NCBI GenBank assembly: GCA_003176075.1
Contig: PSRN01000087.1
Coordinates: 1 to 9,356, forward strand
Reading direction: 5' to 3'
Length of the DNA stretch: 9,356 nt
DNA from: Bdellovibrio sp.
GTDB taxonomy: Bacteria; Bdellovibrionota; Bdellovibrionia; Bdellovibrionales; Bdellovibrionaceae
Numbering within the stretch: the stretch's first letter is position 1; every line of letters begins with the position of its first letter. Below are positions 1 to 6,500 of this stretch, piece after piece. The position numbers and the translations under genes were made by a program. Below the pieces are notes generated by a model. It was not told the origin of the DNA and did not search any database. It was given only the letters and a program-made list of their open reading frames with translations.

Positions 1-166
1 ATTTGACGAAGCCACGCAGAAAAGTTTTTGGCGGCAGCTGGCTTTTGTCCCCGGTCTCAATGGCGGAGATCACCCGCGCGCCAATCTTGAGGTTCAATGC
101 AACCTCTTGAATGGAAATCCCCTTTTTTTCCCTTTCTGCCTGTAGAAATTTTCCGAGGTCACTCAT
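1..166 (-). CDS. RodZ-like HTH protein, N-terminal part only (runs off left edge)
   Basis: A reading frame that starts with ATG at 166-164 on the minus strand and stays open to the window edge gives 55 residues. It begins MSDLGKFLQAEREKKG and continues with EVALNLKIGARVISAIETGD and then PPKTFLRGFVK. This is the pattern of the RodZ/HTH_25 helix-turn-helix: an initial helix with a basic Ax-RE-xKG segment, a recognition helix before 'IETGD', and an 'LPxxxFLRGFVK' tail. In the RodZ family this cytoplasmic domain binds MreB and is followed by a transmembrane helix and a periplasmic domain. Those parts lie outside the window, so true RodZ and a shorter HTH regulator cannot be told apart. It starts 11 bases after the TPR lipoprotein stop, with only a weak GGA in front of the ATG, which suggests coupled translation within the same operon. 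Confidence 0.8.
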   Translation of the reverse strand, partial: MSDLGKFLQAEREKKGISIQEVALNLKIGARVISAIETGDKSQLPPKTFLRGFVK

Positions 167-177
167 GTTCCGTGCAG

Positions 178-945
178 TCACTTTCTAATGGTTTGAAGCA
201 AAACCTTCGCCTGGTCGGAGTAACGACCGTTGGTGTACATCTTTATGACTTCCTCCAGCCGGGCCTCCGCTCTCACCGGGTCCCCCAGTTCGTAGTAAGC
301 CAATGCGCTGTAATAGTGAGGTTCATCAAACTGCAAACCTTTACAAAAACCAACGGCCACATCAAGCGCTTCGGAAGCTCTGCGGAAATCTTCAGTTTCG
401 AAATAACTGCGGCCGAGATAGTTATGAGCCAAACAATTGTCCCGACCGAGCTGCAGGGTCTTAATAAAATAAGTCCTGGCTTCCGCAAATTTTTTTAACT
501 TAAAAAAGGCAAGACCCATGTTGAGGGTTGCTTTGCCCGGCCGGTCGTAGGTCAGGTCGTTCATCACTTCCTTGAGCAATCGGATGGCTTCCTTGGGCTG
601 TCCCCCTTCAATAAGAATGCGCGCCAAATTATTTTTCGCATCCGTGTAGTCGCTCTTGAGCTTCAATGCGCGGCGCATGTGTTCCTCCGCCAGATCGAAC
701 CTCTCGCGAAAGAAATAAACCAGTCCCAAATTGTTTTGCGTGATCTCATTGGTGGGGTCGAGGCTCTCGGATTCAAGAAGCGACTTGAGGGCCAGCGGAT
801 AATCGCCTTTTTCAATTTGCGAAGTCCCCAGTCGAAGCAGAAGCTTTGCCTTTTCCGGATCCCCAGACGTTAAACTAGCGCAAGAAATCAGGCAACAGAC
901 TAAAAAGGAACTTATTGCGGCGGGGATCAAGAGAGCCGGCTTCAT
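178..945 (-). CDS. PilF/PilW-like TPR outer-membrane lipoprotein
   Basis: This 255-residue protein starts with a lipoprotein signal: Lys2, a hydrophobic stretch to about residue 20, then the lipobox Leu-Ile-Ser-Cys with Cys22 as the lipidated residue. The +2 residue is Ala, not Asp, which would favour outer-membrane sorting. About six tetratricopeptide repeats follow, at roughly 31-66, 67-100, 101-137, 138-170, 171-206 and 207-242, with typical 'NNLGLVYF', 'NYLGRSYF' and 'YSALAYYELGD' helices. Length, signal and repeat number match PilF/PilW, the pilotin that carries the type IV pilus secretin to the outer membrane. Its place upstream of a RodZ-like gene supports this (known for Pseudomonas pilF). 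The ATG overlaps the methyltransferase stop as ATGA, and no strong ribosome site is visible, so coupled translation is likely. The alternative is a generic TPR lipoprotein not tied to pili, since no other pilus gene is in view. Confidence 0.75.
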   Translation of the reverse strand: MKPALLIPAAISSFLVCCLISCASLTSGDPEKAKLLLRLGTSQIEKGDYPLALKSLLESESLDPTNEITQNNLGLVYFFRERFDLAEEHMRRALKLKSDYTDAKNNLARILIEGGQPKEAIRLLKEVMNDLTYDRPGKATLNMGLAFFKLKKFAEARTYFIKTLQLGRDNCLAHNYLGRSYFETEDFRRASEALDVAVGFCKGLQFDEPHYYSALAYYELGDPVRAEARLEEVIKMYTNGRYSDQAKVLLQTIRK

Positions 946-2117
946 GATCCAAGGTTAGCACGAGACCATGTCCTGTCAATCAGCTGAACGGCGACCTCCA
1001 GGTGCGCGGTCTGAGGAAACATATCAAACCCTTGAACCCTTCTGATTTTCCATCTGTCGCCCGACAGGATGATCTTCAAATCCCGCAGCAACGTCATCGG
1101 AGCGCAACTCACATAGATGATTGATCGAGCGCGGATCTGGCCGAGTTGATGGCTGATCCTCTCACCACAGCCCGAACGAGGGGGATCCAGCAGGATCAGA
1201 CTGCCTTCGGAAGTCGGAATTCGACAAAGGAAATCATCCACCGCGCCACAATGAAAGGCGAGACGGTGTCGCCATTTTCGCTCATAGACCTGACTTTGCG
1301 CCCTCCGCGCCAGGTGAGGGTCCAGTTCGACTCCCAGACCTGAGACCAACGAAAATCGTTCGGCCAGCGGGAAAGAAAAATTACCGGCGCCACAGTAAAG
1401 GTCGAGGAAATCTGTCAATTCAAGATCACTCGCCCACGAAAGAACAGCCTGGAGAAGCCGATCATTCACACCTTCATTAACCTGCGAAAACGAAAAAACA
1501 CCCGTGCCGTTTTCCACTCCGGCCTTGGCGACCTGGACGCGAACGGCCTGGGGGGGGTTAGGCTGTTGAGCGAGGGATTCAAGGTGGGTGTTGACGGCCT
1601 CGTTGGCGATCAGACAACGCTTAACTGGCAACAGTTCGTGGGACCGCTTCTTCCTGTAGCATGTACCCAGGGGTCCCCACGACATTTGAACGCGGTTGCG
1701 ATAATGATAGGGCCGCGGACTGGCGACGATCGGCCAGAGGTTCGAATAGGAAAAGTTTTTGACGAAGAGCTCGCGGAGAAGTCGTTGCTTGATCTCCGCC
1801 TGGTCCTCATAGGTGATGTGCTGCCAATCGCAGCCCCCGCATTCGCCAAAATAGGGGCAGGGAGCTTCAATTCGGCGAGGGGATGGCTCCCGGATGGTCA
1901 CGACCTTGCCTCGCGAATAATCTTTCTTCACTTCGGTGACTTCGACCTCGACCTCTTCTTGCGGCAGAACAAGGTCGACAAAGACGACCCCGTAAGGGGT
2001 TCGCGTCAGGCCGGCGCCTCCCACCACGAGTTTTTCGATGCGGGTTACAATCCGATCCCCAACTTTCAATCTATTCGATGAGAGCCCTTTTTTCAGATCA
2101 TCTAGCCGAGATTGCAA
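942..2117 (-). CDS. RumA-family 23S rRNA (uracil-5-)-methyltransferase with [4Fe-4S] cluster
   Basis: The product of up to 391 residues is a TrmA/RumA-family RNA m5U methyltransferase. An N-terminal TRAM-like beta domain (about 18-78) is followed by the cluster ligands Cys87, Cys93 and Cys96 (C-x5-C-x2-C) and Cys168. The SAM-binding core has 'FSQVN' (210-214), 'DLYCGAGNFS' (239-248) and 'LLDPPRSG' (309-316). The catalytic nucleophile is Cys338 in 'YVSCAP' and the general base is Glu374 in 'FPQTAHLE'. All catalytic residues are present. The Fe-S ligands argue against TrmA (tRNA U54) and for RlmC/RlmD-type rRNA targets (U747 or U1939 in E. coli numbering); which one cannot be told. The start used is TTG at 2117, just after a GGAAGAG, and it overlaps the ndk end by 16 bases. 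An in-frame TTG at 2069 (before KVGDRIV) is an alternative. There is an 8-C tract in codons 186-189. Confidence 0.9.
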   Translation of the reverse strand: MQSRLDDLKKGLSSNRLKVGDRIVTRIEKLVVGGAGLTRTPYGVVFVDLVLPQEEVEVEVTEVKKDYSRGKVVTIREPSPRRIEAPCPYFGECGGCDWQHITYEDQAEIKQRLLRELFVKNFSYSNLWPIVASPRPYHYRNRVQMSWGPLGTCYRKKRSHELLPVKRCLIANEAVNTHLESLAQQPNPPQAVRVQVAKAGVENGTGVFSFSQVNEGVNDRLLQAVLSWASDLELTDFLDLYCGAGNFSFPLAERFSLVSGLGVELDPHLARRAQSQVYERKWRHRLAFHCGAVDDFLCRIPTSEGSLILLDPPRSGCGERISHQLGQIRARSIIYVSCAPMTLLRDLKIILSGDRWKIRRVQGFDMFPQTAHLEVAVQLIDRTWSRANLGS

Positions 2118-2530
2118 ATCTCTTCCGGGCTGAAAAAAAGGTTGAGTTCACGCTGCGCGCTCGCCTGACTGTCAGAGCCATGAACCGCGTTTTCCCCGAT
2201 GCTGTCGGCGAATTTGTAACGGACCGTCCAAGGCTCAGCTTTTTTTGGATCCGTCGCACCCATGATTTCACGATTTTTTACCACGGCGTTTTCACCGTAG
2301 AGACACAGCAACAAAACTGGTCCCGAGGTCATAAACGACACCAATTCGCCAAAAAATGGGCGTGCCTTATGTTCCGCGTAAAATTCCTCGGCCTTCGCCT
2401 TGGGGATTTTCGTCAGCTTGGCGGCCGCGATTTTCAGTCCATTGCCTTCGAACATCGAGATAATGTCACCGAGACAATTTTTTTTCATCGCGTTCGGTTT
2501 AATAATGGAAAACGTTTTTTCTTTCGCCAT
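2102..2530 (-). CDS. ndk: nucleoside diphosphate kinase
   Basis: The 142-residue product is full length for the family (about 140). It transfers the gamma phosphate between nucleoside triphosphates and diphosphates through a phospho-histidine. The N-terminal 'TFSIIKPNA' strand, the 'KARPFFGELVSFMTSGPV' nucleotide-binding segment and 'FADSIGENAVHGSDS' with the active-site His117 are all present. The N-terminal motif has KPNA in place of the common KPDA, a mild change. Translation starts at ATG 2530-2528 behind a strong AAGGAG (plus-strand ctcctt at 2538-2543) with 7 bases of spacing. The gene sits 25 bases after sucD. The pairing makes sense because succinyl-CoA ligase produces ATP or GTP, which Ndk redistributes. 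Its 3' end overlaps the methyltransferase start. Confidence 0.97.
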   Translation of the reverse strand: MAKEKTFSIIKPNAMKKNCLGDIISMFEGNGLKIAAAKLTKIPKAKAEEFYAEHKARPFFGELVSFMTSGPVLLLCLYGENAVVKNREIMGATDPKKAEPWTVRYKFADSIGENAVHGSDSQASAQRELNLFFSPEEICNLG

Positions 2531-2555
2531 CGGCGGTCTCCTTTAGGATTTGGTT

Positions 2556-3422
2556 TCAAAGCATGGACTTCAACGTCAATGCCATATCTGCCGGAGAGCG
2601 TGATATTTTGCAACCGGCCTTCTCGAGAGCCGCGAATTTGGCCTCGGCCGTGCCTTTGCTGCCGCTGATGATGGCGCCAGCATGGCCCATTCGTTTTCCT
2701 TTTGGAGCTGACGCACCTGCAATAAAAACAGCAACGGGTTTCTTGAATTCCCTTTGAATATACTCAGCCGCTTCTTCTTCGGCCGATCCGCCGATTTCGC
2801 CAATCAAGATGACCCCCTCGGTTTGCGGGTCGGCCTTGAACAACTTCAGCACGTCGATAAAATTTGTTCCGTTGACCGGGTCACCGCCAATCCCCACACA
2901 AGAAGACTGTCCCAAGCCAAGTTGCGTGAGCTGATGAACGGCTTCGTAAGTCAGTGTGCCTGAACGGGATAACACGCCGATCTTTCCCGGCTTGTGGATA
3001 TGCCCCGGCATAATGCCGATTTTGCACTCGCCCGGAGTGATAACTCCGGGACAATTGGGCCCAATCAGACGGGTTCGCCGCCCCTGCATAAACCTTTTCA
3101 CCCGCACCATGTCCAACACAGGAATGCCTTCGGTGATACAAACAACCAAATCCAAGTCAGCATCGACGGCTTCCATGATGGAATCGGCCGCAAACGCCGG
3201 CGGGACAAAGATCATGGAAACCTGGCAATCGGTCTTTGCTTTGGCTTCAGCCACCGTGTTGAACACCGGCAAGCCGATATGAGTTGAACCCCCTTTTCCA
3301 GGCGTGACCCCTCCCACCATCCTGGTCCCGTAGGCCAAACATTGTTCCGAATGAAAAGTTCCTTGTGACCCGGTGATTCCTTGGCAGATCACCCGCGTGT
3401 TTTTATTCACAAGTATGGACAT
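2556..3422 (-). CDS. sucD: succinyl-CoA ligase, alpha subunit
   Basis: This 288-residue protein begins MSILVNKNTRVICQGITGSQ, nearly the same as the known SucD N-terminus. It carries the CoA-binding Rossmann domain with 'GGVTPGKGG' (about 38-46), 'IGPNCPGVITPGE' and 'GVLSRSGTLTYE'. The phosphohistidine loop 'GKRMGHAGAI' has the active His at residue 247. With SucC it converts succinyl-CoA, phosphate and NDP to succinate, CoA and NTP in the TCA cycle. The start was set at ATG 3422-3420. A GTG one codon earlier (3425) is possible, but the GGAGG at 3429-3433 lies 6 bases from the ATG and only 3 from the GTG, and the family starts at this Met. The ATG overlaps the sucC stop by one base (TGATG), so the two subunits are translationally coupled, as expected for equal amounts. 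Confidence 0.98.
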   Translation of the reverse strand: MSILVNKNTRVICQGITGSQGTFHSEQCLAYGTRMVGGVTPGKGGSTHIGLPVFNTVAEAKAKTDCQVSMIFVPPAFAADSIMEAVDADLDLVVCITEGIPVLDMVRVKRFMQGRRTRLIGPNCPGVITPGECKIGIMPGHIHKPGKIGVLSRSGTLTYEAVHQLTQLGLGQSSCVGIGGDPVNGTNFIDVLKLFKADPQTEGVILIGEIGGSAEEEAAEYIQREFKKPVAVFIAGASAPKGKRMGHAGAIISGSKGTAEAKFAALEKAGCKISRSPADMALTLKSML

Positions 3423-4612
3423 CACCTTCCTCCCATATCGGTGCCTTTGGCGCCCCTGACCGCGGCCACGATTTTCTTCGCCGCATCCGTCAAATGATCA
3501 GCCGGAGTGATATTGAGCCCACTCTCCCGCAACAGCTTTTTCCCGAGCTCCACATTGGTTCCTTCCAGACGCACCACCAACGGCACCTTAAGCCCCACCT
3601 CACGGGAGGCCGCGATCACGCCCTCGGCGATAATGTCACACTTCATAATTCCACCGAAAATGTTGACCAGGATCCCTTTCACATGGGGATCGCGCAAAAT
3701 AATCTTAAAGGCCGCCGTCACTTTCTCTTTGCTGGCACCGCCTCCGACGTCCAAAAAATTGGCCGGCGATTCGCCGTTCAGTTTGATGATATCAAGAGTC
3801 GCCATGGCCAGACCGGCGCCGTTGACCAAGCAGCCAATCGTTCCCTCCAGCTTGATAAAGGCCAACTCAAATTTGCTGGCTTCGATTTCCGAGGCTTCCT
3901 CTTCATTCAGATCGCGGTAAGCAACGATGTCCTTATGACGATAAAGGGCGTTGTCGTCAAAATTCATCTTGGCGTCAAGCGCCAGAATATCGCCTTGCTT
4001 GGTCAAAACCAGCGGATTGATTTCAGCCACCGAGCAATCACACTCCACAAAGGCTTTATAGAGCCCCAGCATGAATTGAACGGCCTTATTGAGACTCTCA
4101 GCTGGAATTCCAATGGCGAAAGCCAACTTGCGCGCTTGAAAGGCAGCTAGGCCCACGGCCGGATCGATATCCACCTTGACGATGGCCTCAGGCCGTTTGG
4201 CCGCGACCTCTTCAATTTCCACACCGCCCTCGGCAGAAGCCATCATCGCCACTCGCCCGGTCGCCCGATCGACCAGCGCCGCCAGATAATACTCCTTGGC
4301 GATCTGGCATCCCTGCTCGATCAAGACCTTGTGGACTTGCTTTCCTTCGGGTCCGGTTTGATGGGTCACCAGATTCATGCCGATGATTTTGCCTGCCCAA
4401 TCGCCGACCTCATCAAGAGTTTTGGCCAGCTTCACTCCACCACCTTTGCCACGGCCGCCGGCGTGGATTTGCGCTTTGACAACCCACGGTGGCGCGCCCA
4501 GCTCCTGCGCCACCGCGCGCGCTTCGCTGGCCTTTTCCACTACTTTTCCCCGCAAGGTCGCAACACCATACCGTCGAAGGATTTCCTTCGCCTGATACTC
4601 ATGAATATTCAT
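3422..4612 (-). CDS. sucC: succinyl-CoA ligase, beta subunit
   Basis: The 396-residue product is the nucleotide-binding subunit of succinyl-CoA ligase (E. coli SucC has 388). It has an N-terminal ATP-grasp domain starting MNIHEYQAKEIL, with 'KAQIHAGGRGKGGGVK' (46-61). The metal-site motif 'AEINPLVL' with Asn199 and 'ALDAKMNFDD' with Asp213 follows. The C-terminal CoA-ligase domain has 'NGAGLAMATLD' (264-274), 'FLDVGGGAS' (287-294) and 'NIFGGIMKCD' (317-326). ATP or GTP preference cannot be judged safely by eye. The ATG at 4612 was chosen because it has AAGAGG (plus-strand cctctt at 4618-4623) 5 bases upstream and matches the family start. The frame is open further to a TTG at 4657, but those 15 codons would translate the REP-like palindrome and are not conserved-looking. 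The gene follows mdh by 65 bases and is fused in translation to sucD. Confidence 0.98.
   Translation of the reverse strand: MNIHEYQAKEILRRYGVATLRGKVVEKASEARAVAQELGAPPWVVKAQIHAGGRGKGGGVKLAKTLDEVGDWAGKIIGMNLVTHQTGPEGKQVHKVLIEQGCQIAKEYYLAALVDRATGRVAMMASAEGGVEIEEVAAKRPEAIVKVDIDPAVGLAAFQARKLAFAIGIPAESLNKAVQFMLGLYKAFVECDCSVAEINPLVLTKQGDILALDAKMNFDDNALYRHKDIVAYRDLNEEEASEIEASKFELAFIKLEGTIGCLVNGAGLAMATLDIIKLNGESPANFLDVGGGASKEKVTAAFKIILRDPHVKGILVNIFGGIMKCDIIAEGVIAASREVGLKVPLVVRLEGTNVELGKKLLRESGLNITPADHLTDAAKKIVAAVRGAKGTDMGGR
3429..3433 (-). promoter_or_regulatory. Ribosome binding site that fixes the sucD start
   Basis: The minus strand reads GGAGG here, inside the last codons of sucC. It is 6 bases before ATG 3422 and only 3 bases before the alternative GTG 3425, so it favours the ATG. 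Confidence 0.7.
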
Positions 4613-4628
4613 GGAATCCTCTTTTAAA

Positions 4629-4652
4629 CCCGTGGCGGCTACGCCGCCCACG
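4629..4652. repeat. REP-like GC-rich palindrome, copy 1
   Basis: A 24-base element between mdh and sucC. Its stem is formed by CGTGGCGGC (4631-4639) and GCCGCCCACG (4643-4652), with the 3-base loop TAC and one bulged C in the right arm. A second copy at 8899-8922 differs only in one loop base (TTC). No T-run follows on either strand, so it does not look like an intrinsic terminator. It resembles dispersed repetitive extragenic palindromes in size, intergenic location and imperfect stem. Inside the mdh-sucC transcript it could act as an RNA stabiliser or attenuator, but that is inference. Confidence 0.65.
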
Positions 4653-4658
4653 TCCAAA

Positions 4659-4680
4659 AATTGTCTTAGTAATTGTCTTA
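4659..4680. repeat. Short tandem direct repeat at the mdh stop codon
   Basis: The 10-mer AATTGTCTTA occurs at 4659-4668 and again at 4671-4680, separated by GT. Read on the minus strand, the second occurrence starts with the TAA stop of mdh and the first supplies another TAA 12 bases on (a different codon, same frame). It looks like a small local duplication next to the REP-like palindrome. No function is evident. Confidence 0.6.
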
Positions 4681-5622
4681 ATATTGTATTTTGCCGAGCG
4701 CCGTCACCAACTCTTCAACGGCCTTCATTGAGTTCTCGAGCATTTTCTTTTCGTTGTCGTTCAACTTAAGTTCGATGACTTTTTCCATGCCGCCGCCACC
4801 CAACTTGGCAAGGACACCGACAAACAAATTCCTTGCCCCGTACTCGCCTTGCAGTTCCACGGCGCAAGGGAGAATTCTTTTCTGGTCTTTCAAAATGGCT
4901 TCAGCCATTTGCACCGCTGATGCGGCGGGGGCGTAATACGCCGATCCTGTCTTCAGGAGATTGACGATTTCAGCTCCCCCTTGTCGGGTTCGTTGAATGA
5001 TCGCCTCAAGCTGCGCCGGTTCAATCATTTCCGTGAGCGGCACTCCACCCACTGAACAATGGCGTGGCATGGGAACCATGGTGTCCCCGTGACCGCCAAG
5101 AACGATGGCTTGCACATCCTTGATACTCACATTCAGAGCTTCAGAGATAAAAGTTCGAAACCGGGCGGTGTCCAGAACACCGGCCATGCCGATGACCCGT
5201 TCCCGCGGAAAACCCGTAACTTGCTTCGCGACATAGGCCATGGCATCCAGCGGATTGGATACGACAATCAGCACCGCCTGGGGCGCGTTTTTCTTAATCC
5301 CTTCGCAAACCTCTTTCATAATTTTCGCGTTGGTGGCCAAGAGATCGTCCCGGCTCATTCCTGGTTTGCGCGGCAATCCCGCCGTAATAATGACGACGTC
5401 CGAGTTGGCCGCGTCCTGATAGTTGTTCGATCCCCAAATTCGTGAATCAAATTGTTCAACCGGCGAAGACTCGTAGAGATCGAGCGCTTTTCCCTTGGCC
5501 GCCCCTTCATTGATGTCAAGGAGGACCACATCCCCCAGTTCTCTTGCGGCCGCCCAATGAGCACAGGTGGAGCCAACGAAACCAGCGCCAACGACCGAGA
5601 TTTTTTTTCGTTTGTGAGTCAT
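4678..5622 (-). CDS. mdh: NAD-dependent malate dehydrogenase (LDH-like type)
   Basis: This 314-residue protein belongs to the lactate/malate dehydrogenase superfamily and is the LDH-like MDH type found in many bacteria. The Rossmann dinucleotide motif is 'VVGAGFVGS' (10-18), and Asp36 at the end of beta-2 ('LLDINEG') indicates NAD rather than NADP. The substrate loop reads 'AGLPRKPGMSR', with Arg85 in the position that gives malate over lactate specificity and Arg91 also in place. 'VSNPLDAM' (121-128), Asp151/Arg154 in 'LDTARFR' and the proton-relay His178 in 'GGHGDTMVP' complete the active site. It oxidises malate to oxaloacetate in the cytoplasm. ATG 5622 is preceded by AAGGAG (plus-strand ctcctt at 5628-5633) with 5 bases of spacing. 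It heads the mdh-sucC-sucD-ndk string, so its upstream region should hold the main promoter. Confidence 0.96.
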   Translation of the reverse strand: MTHKRKKISVVGAGFVGSTCAHWAAARELGDVVLLDINEGAAKGKALDLYESSPVEQFDSRIWGSNNYQDAANSDVVIITAGLPRKPGMSRDDLLATNAKIMKEVCEGIKKNAPQAVLIVVSNPLDAMAYVAKQVTGFPRERVIGMAGVLDTARFRTFISEALNVSIKDVQAIVLGGHGDTMVPMPRHCSVGGVPLTEMIEPAQLEAIIQRTRQGGAEIVNLLKTGSAYYAPAASAVQMAEAILKDQKRILPCAVELQGEYGARNLFVGVLAKLGGGGMEKVIELKLNDNEKKMLENSMKAVEELVTALGKIQY

Positions 5623-5708
5623 GAAATCTCCTTGATTTTGCCCACTTATTCAAACTTAAATCGAAAGGTTAGACAAGTCTGCAGAGGCATTTTCCCAATG
5701 GGTACCAT
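5623..5708. promoter_or_regulatory. Divergent intergenic region, presumed bidirectional promoter
   Basis: These 86 bases separate mdh (leftward) from the transporter operon (rightward), so both promoters should be here. It is AT-richer than the flanking genes. On the minus strand TTGTCT (5673-5678 region) with a 17-base spacer to TTGAAT is a weak sigma-70-like candidate. On the plus strand TTGATT near 5633 and TTAAAT near 5656 is a comparably weak candidate. Neither is convincing alone, and no clear operator palindrome is visible. Confidence 0.4.
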
Positions 5709-6500
5709 GTGGCGTTAAGCGTTCTCGAACTCAAAAACGTGACCGTTCGCTTTAACCAAGTCGGTGCCAAGGGCACCTCCACAGACCAGGAGATCCTCAA
5801 AGACCTTTCCCTGACGATAGTGAAAGGCGAGCGCGTCGCCATTGTCGGACCGAGTGGTCTCGGCAAGAGTACGCTGCTTAAAACGTTGGCTGGATTGATT
5901 CGCCCGACGGTGGGGACTTTGTGGGTGGAGGGTCAGAATTTTTACAACCTCTCCAGTTCGCAGCAACAGCGCTTGCTGGTCAAAATGGGGATGCTTTTTC
6001 AAAGAAACGCCCTCTTTGACTCGATGAAGAATGGTGAAAATGTGCGATTTCCCCTGAAGGAGACGACTCATAAGTCCGCCATTGAGATTGAAGCCATCGT
6101 CGATCAGTTTCTCGCCGCCGTCGGCCTCCTTCACGCCAAAGATCTCTATCCGGATGAGATCAGCGGCGGCATGCAAAAACGTTTGGGCATCGCCCGGGCG
6201 ATGGCGCTGGAACCTGAAATTTTATTTTATGACGACCCCACGGCGGGGCTTGATCCGATCACCAGCCGCAAAATCATTGAGCTGATGATCAACCTGCAAA
6301 AACAAAAGCAAAGTACCCTTGTCGTGGTCACCAACGACATGAATCGCGCCTTTCAAGTCGCTGATCGTATCTTTTTTGTCTTTAAGAAGGATATTCTGTC
6401 GACCGGATCACCGGAAGAAACGAGAAAATGCGCCGATCCCCGCGTTCAGCAGTTCATCCACGGAAGGCCTGAGGGCCCCTTGACGGAGGTGAGCGCTTGA
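5709..6500 (+). CDS. MlaF-like ABC transporter ATPase 1 (degenerate catalytic residues)
   Basis: This 263-residue nucleotide-binding subunit belongs to the MCE/Mla lipid transport system and acts at the inner-membrane cytoplasmic face. Walker A is 'GPSGLGKST' (47-55), the Q-loop Gln is 98 in 'MLFQRNALFDS', the signature is 'ISGGMQKR' (151-158), Walker B is 'ILFYDD' (171-176) and the D-loop is 'AGLDPIT'. The C-terminal 'DPRVQQFIHGRPEGPL' closely resembles the MlaF tail, which in E. coli reaches across the dimer. Two key residues are changed: the catalytic Glu after Walker B is Asp176 (gac gac), and the switch His is Asn209 ('VVVTNDM', codon aac). The start is GTG 5709 with no strong ribosome site, so it is less certain than the rest. 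It probably pairs with the second ATPase, which overlaps it by 4 bases. Confidence 0.93.
   Translation: MALSVLELKNVTVRFNQVGAKGTSTDQEILKDLSLTIVKGERVAIVGPSGLGKSTLLKTLAGLIRPTVGTLWVEGQNFYNLSSSQQQRLLVKMGMLFQRNALFDSMKNGENVRFPLKETTHKSAIEIEAIVDQFLAAVGLLHAKDLYPDEISGGMQKRLGIARAMALEPEILFYDDPTAGLDPITSRKIIELMINLQKQKQSTLVVVTNDMNRAFQVADRIFFVFKKDILSTGSPEETRKCADPRVQQFIHGRPEGPLTEVSA
6485..6489 (+). promoter_or_regulatory. Ribosome binding site for the TTG start of ATPase 2
   Basis: GGAGG lies 7 bases before TTG 6497, inside the end of ATPase 1. It supports the unusual TTG start and the 4-base overlap TTGA with the preceding stop. Confidence 0.75.

Noticed and set aside
97..498. Plus-strand open frame of 133 codons opposite the TPR lipoprotein
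   Set aside because: Antisense to the TPR repeats and the HTH start; no ribosome site or recognisable domain.
2078..2668. Long plus-strand open frame of 196 codons across ndk and the end of sucD
   Set aside because: It lies antisense to two strongly recognised genes, has no family-like motifs and no convincing ribosome site; it is a shadow of their codon bias.
3494..4150. Plus-strand open frame of 218 codons inside sucC
   Set aside because: Fully antisense to sucC, whose motifs are intact over the whole length; the predicted peptide is low-quality and rich in His and Gln.
4629..4652. Palindrome between mdh and sucC as a Rho-independent terminator
   Set aside because: No T-run follows the stem on either strand, and sucC follows in the same direction with its own ribosome site.
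4613..4657. N-terminal extension of SucC to a TTG at 4657
   Set aside because: It would translate the REP-like palindrome; the ATG at 4612 matches the family start and has its own ribosome site.
5709..6500. ATPase 1 as a pseudogene because of its missing Glu and His
   Set aside because: The frame is intact, all other motifs are present, and the changes are conservative and complementary to those in ATPase 2, as in known asymmetric ABC pairs.
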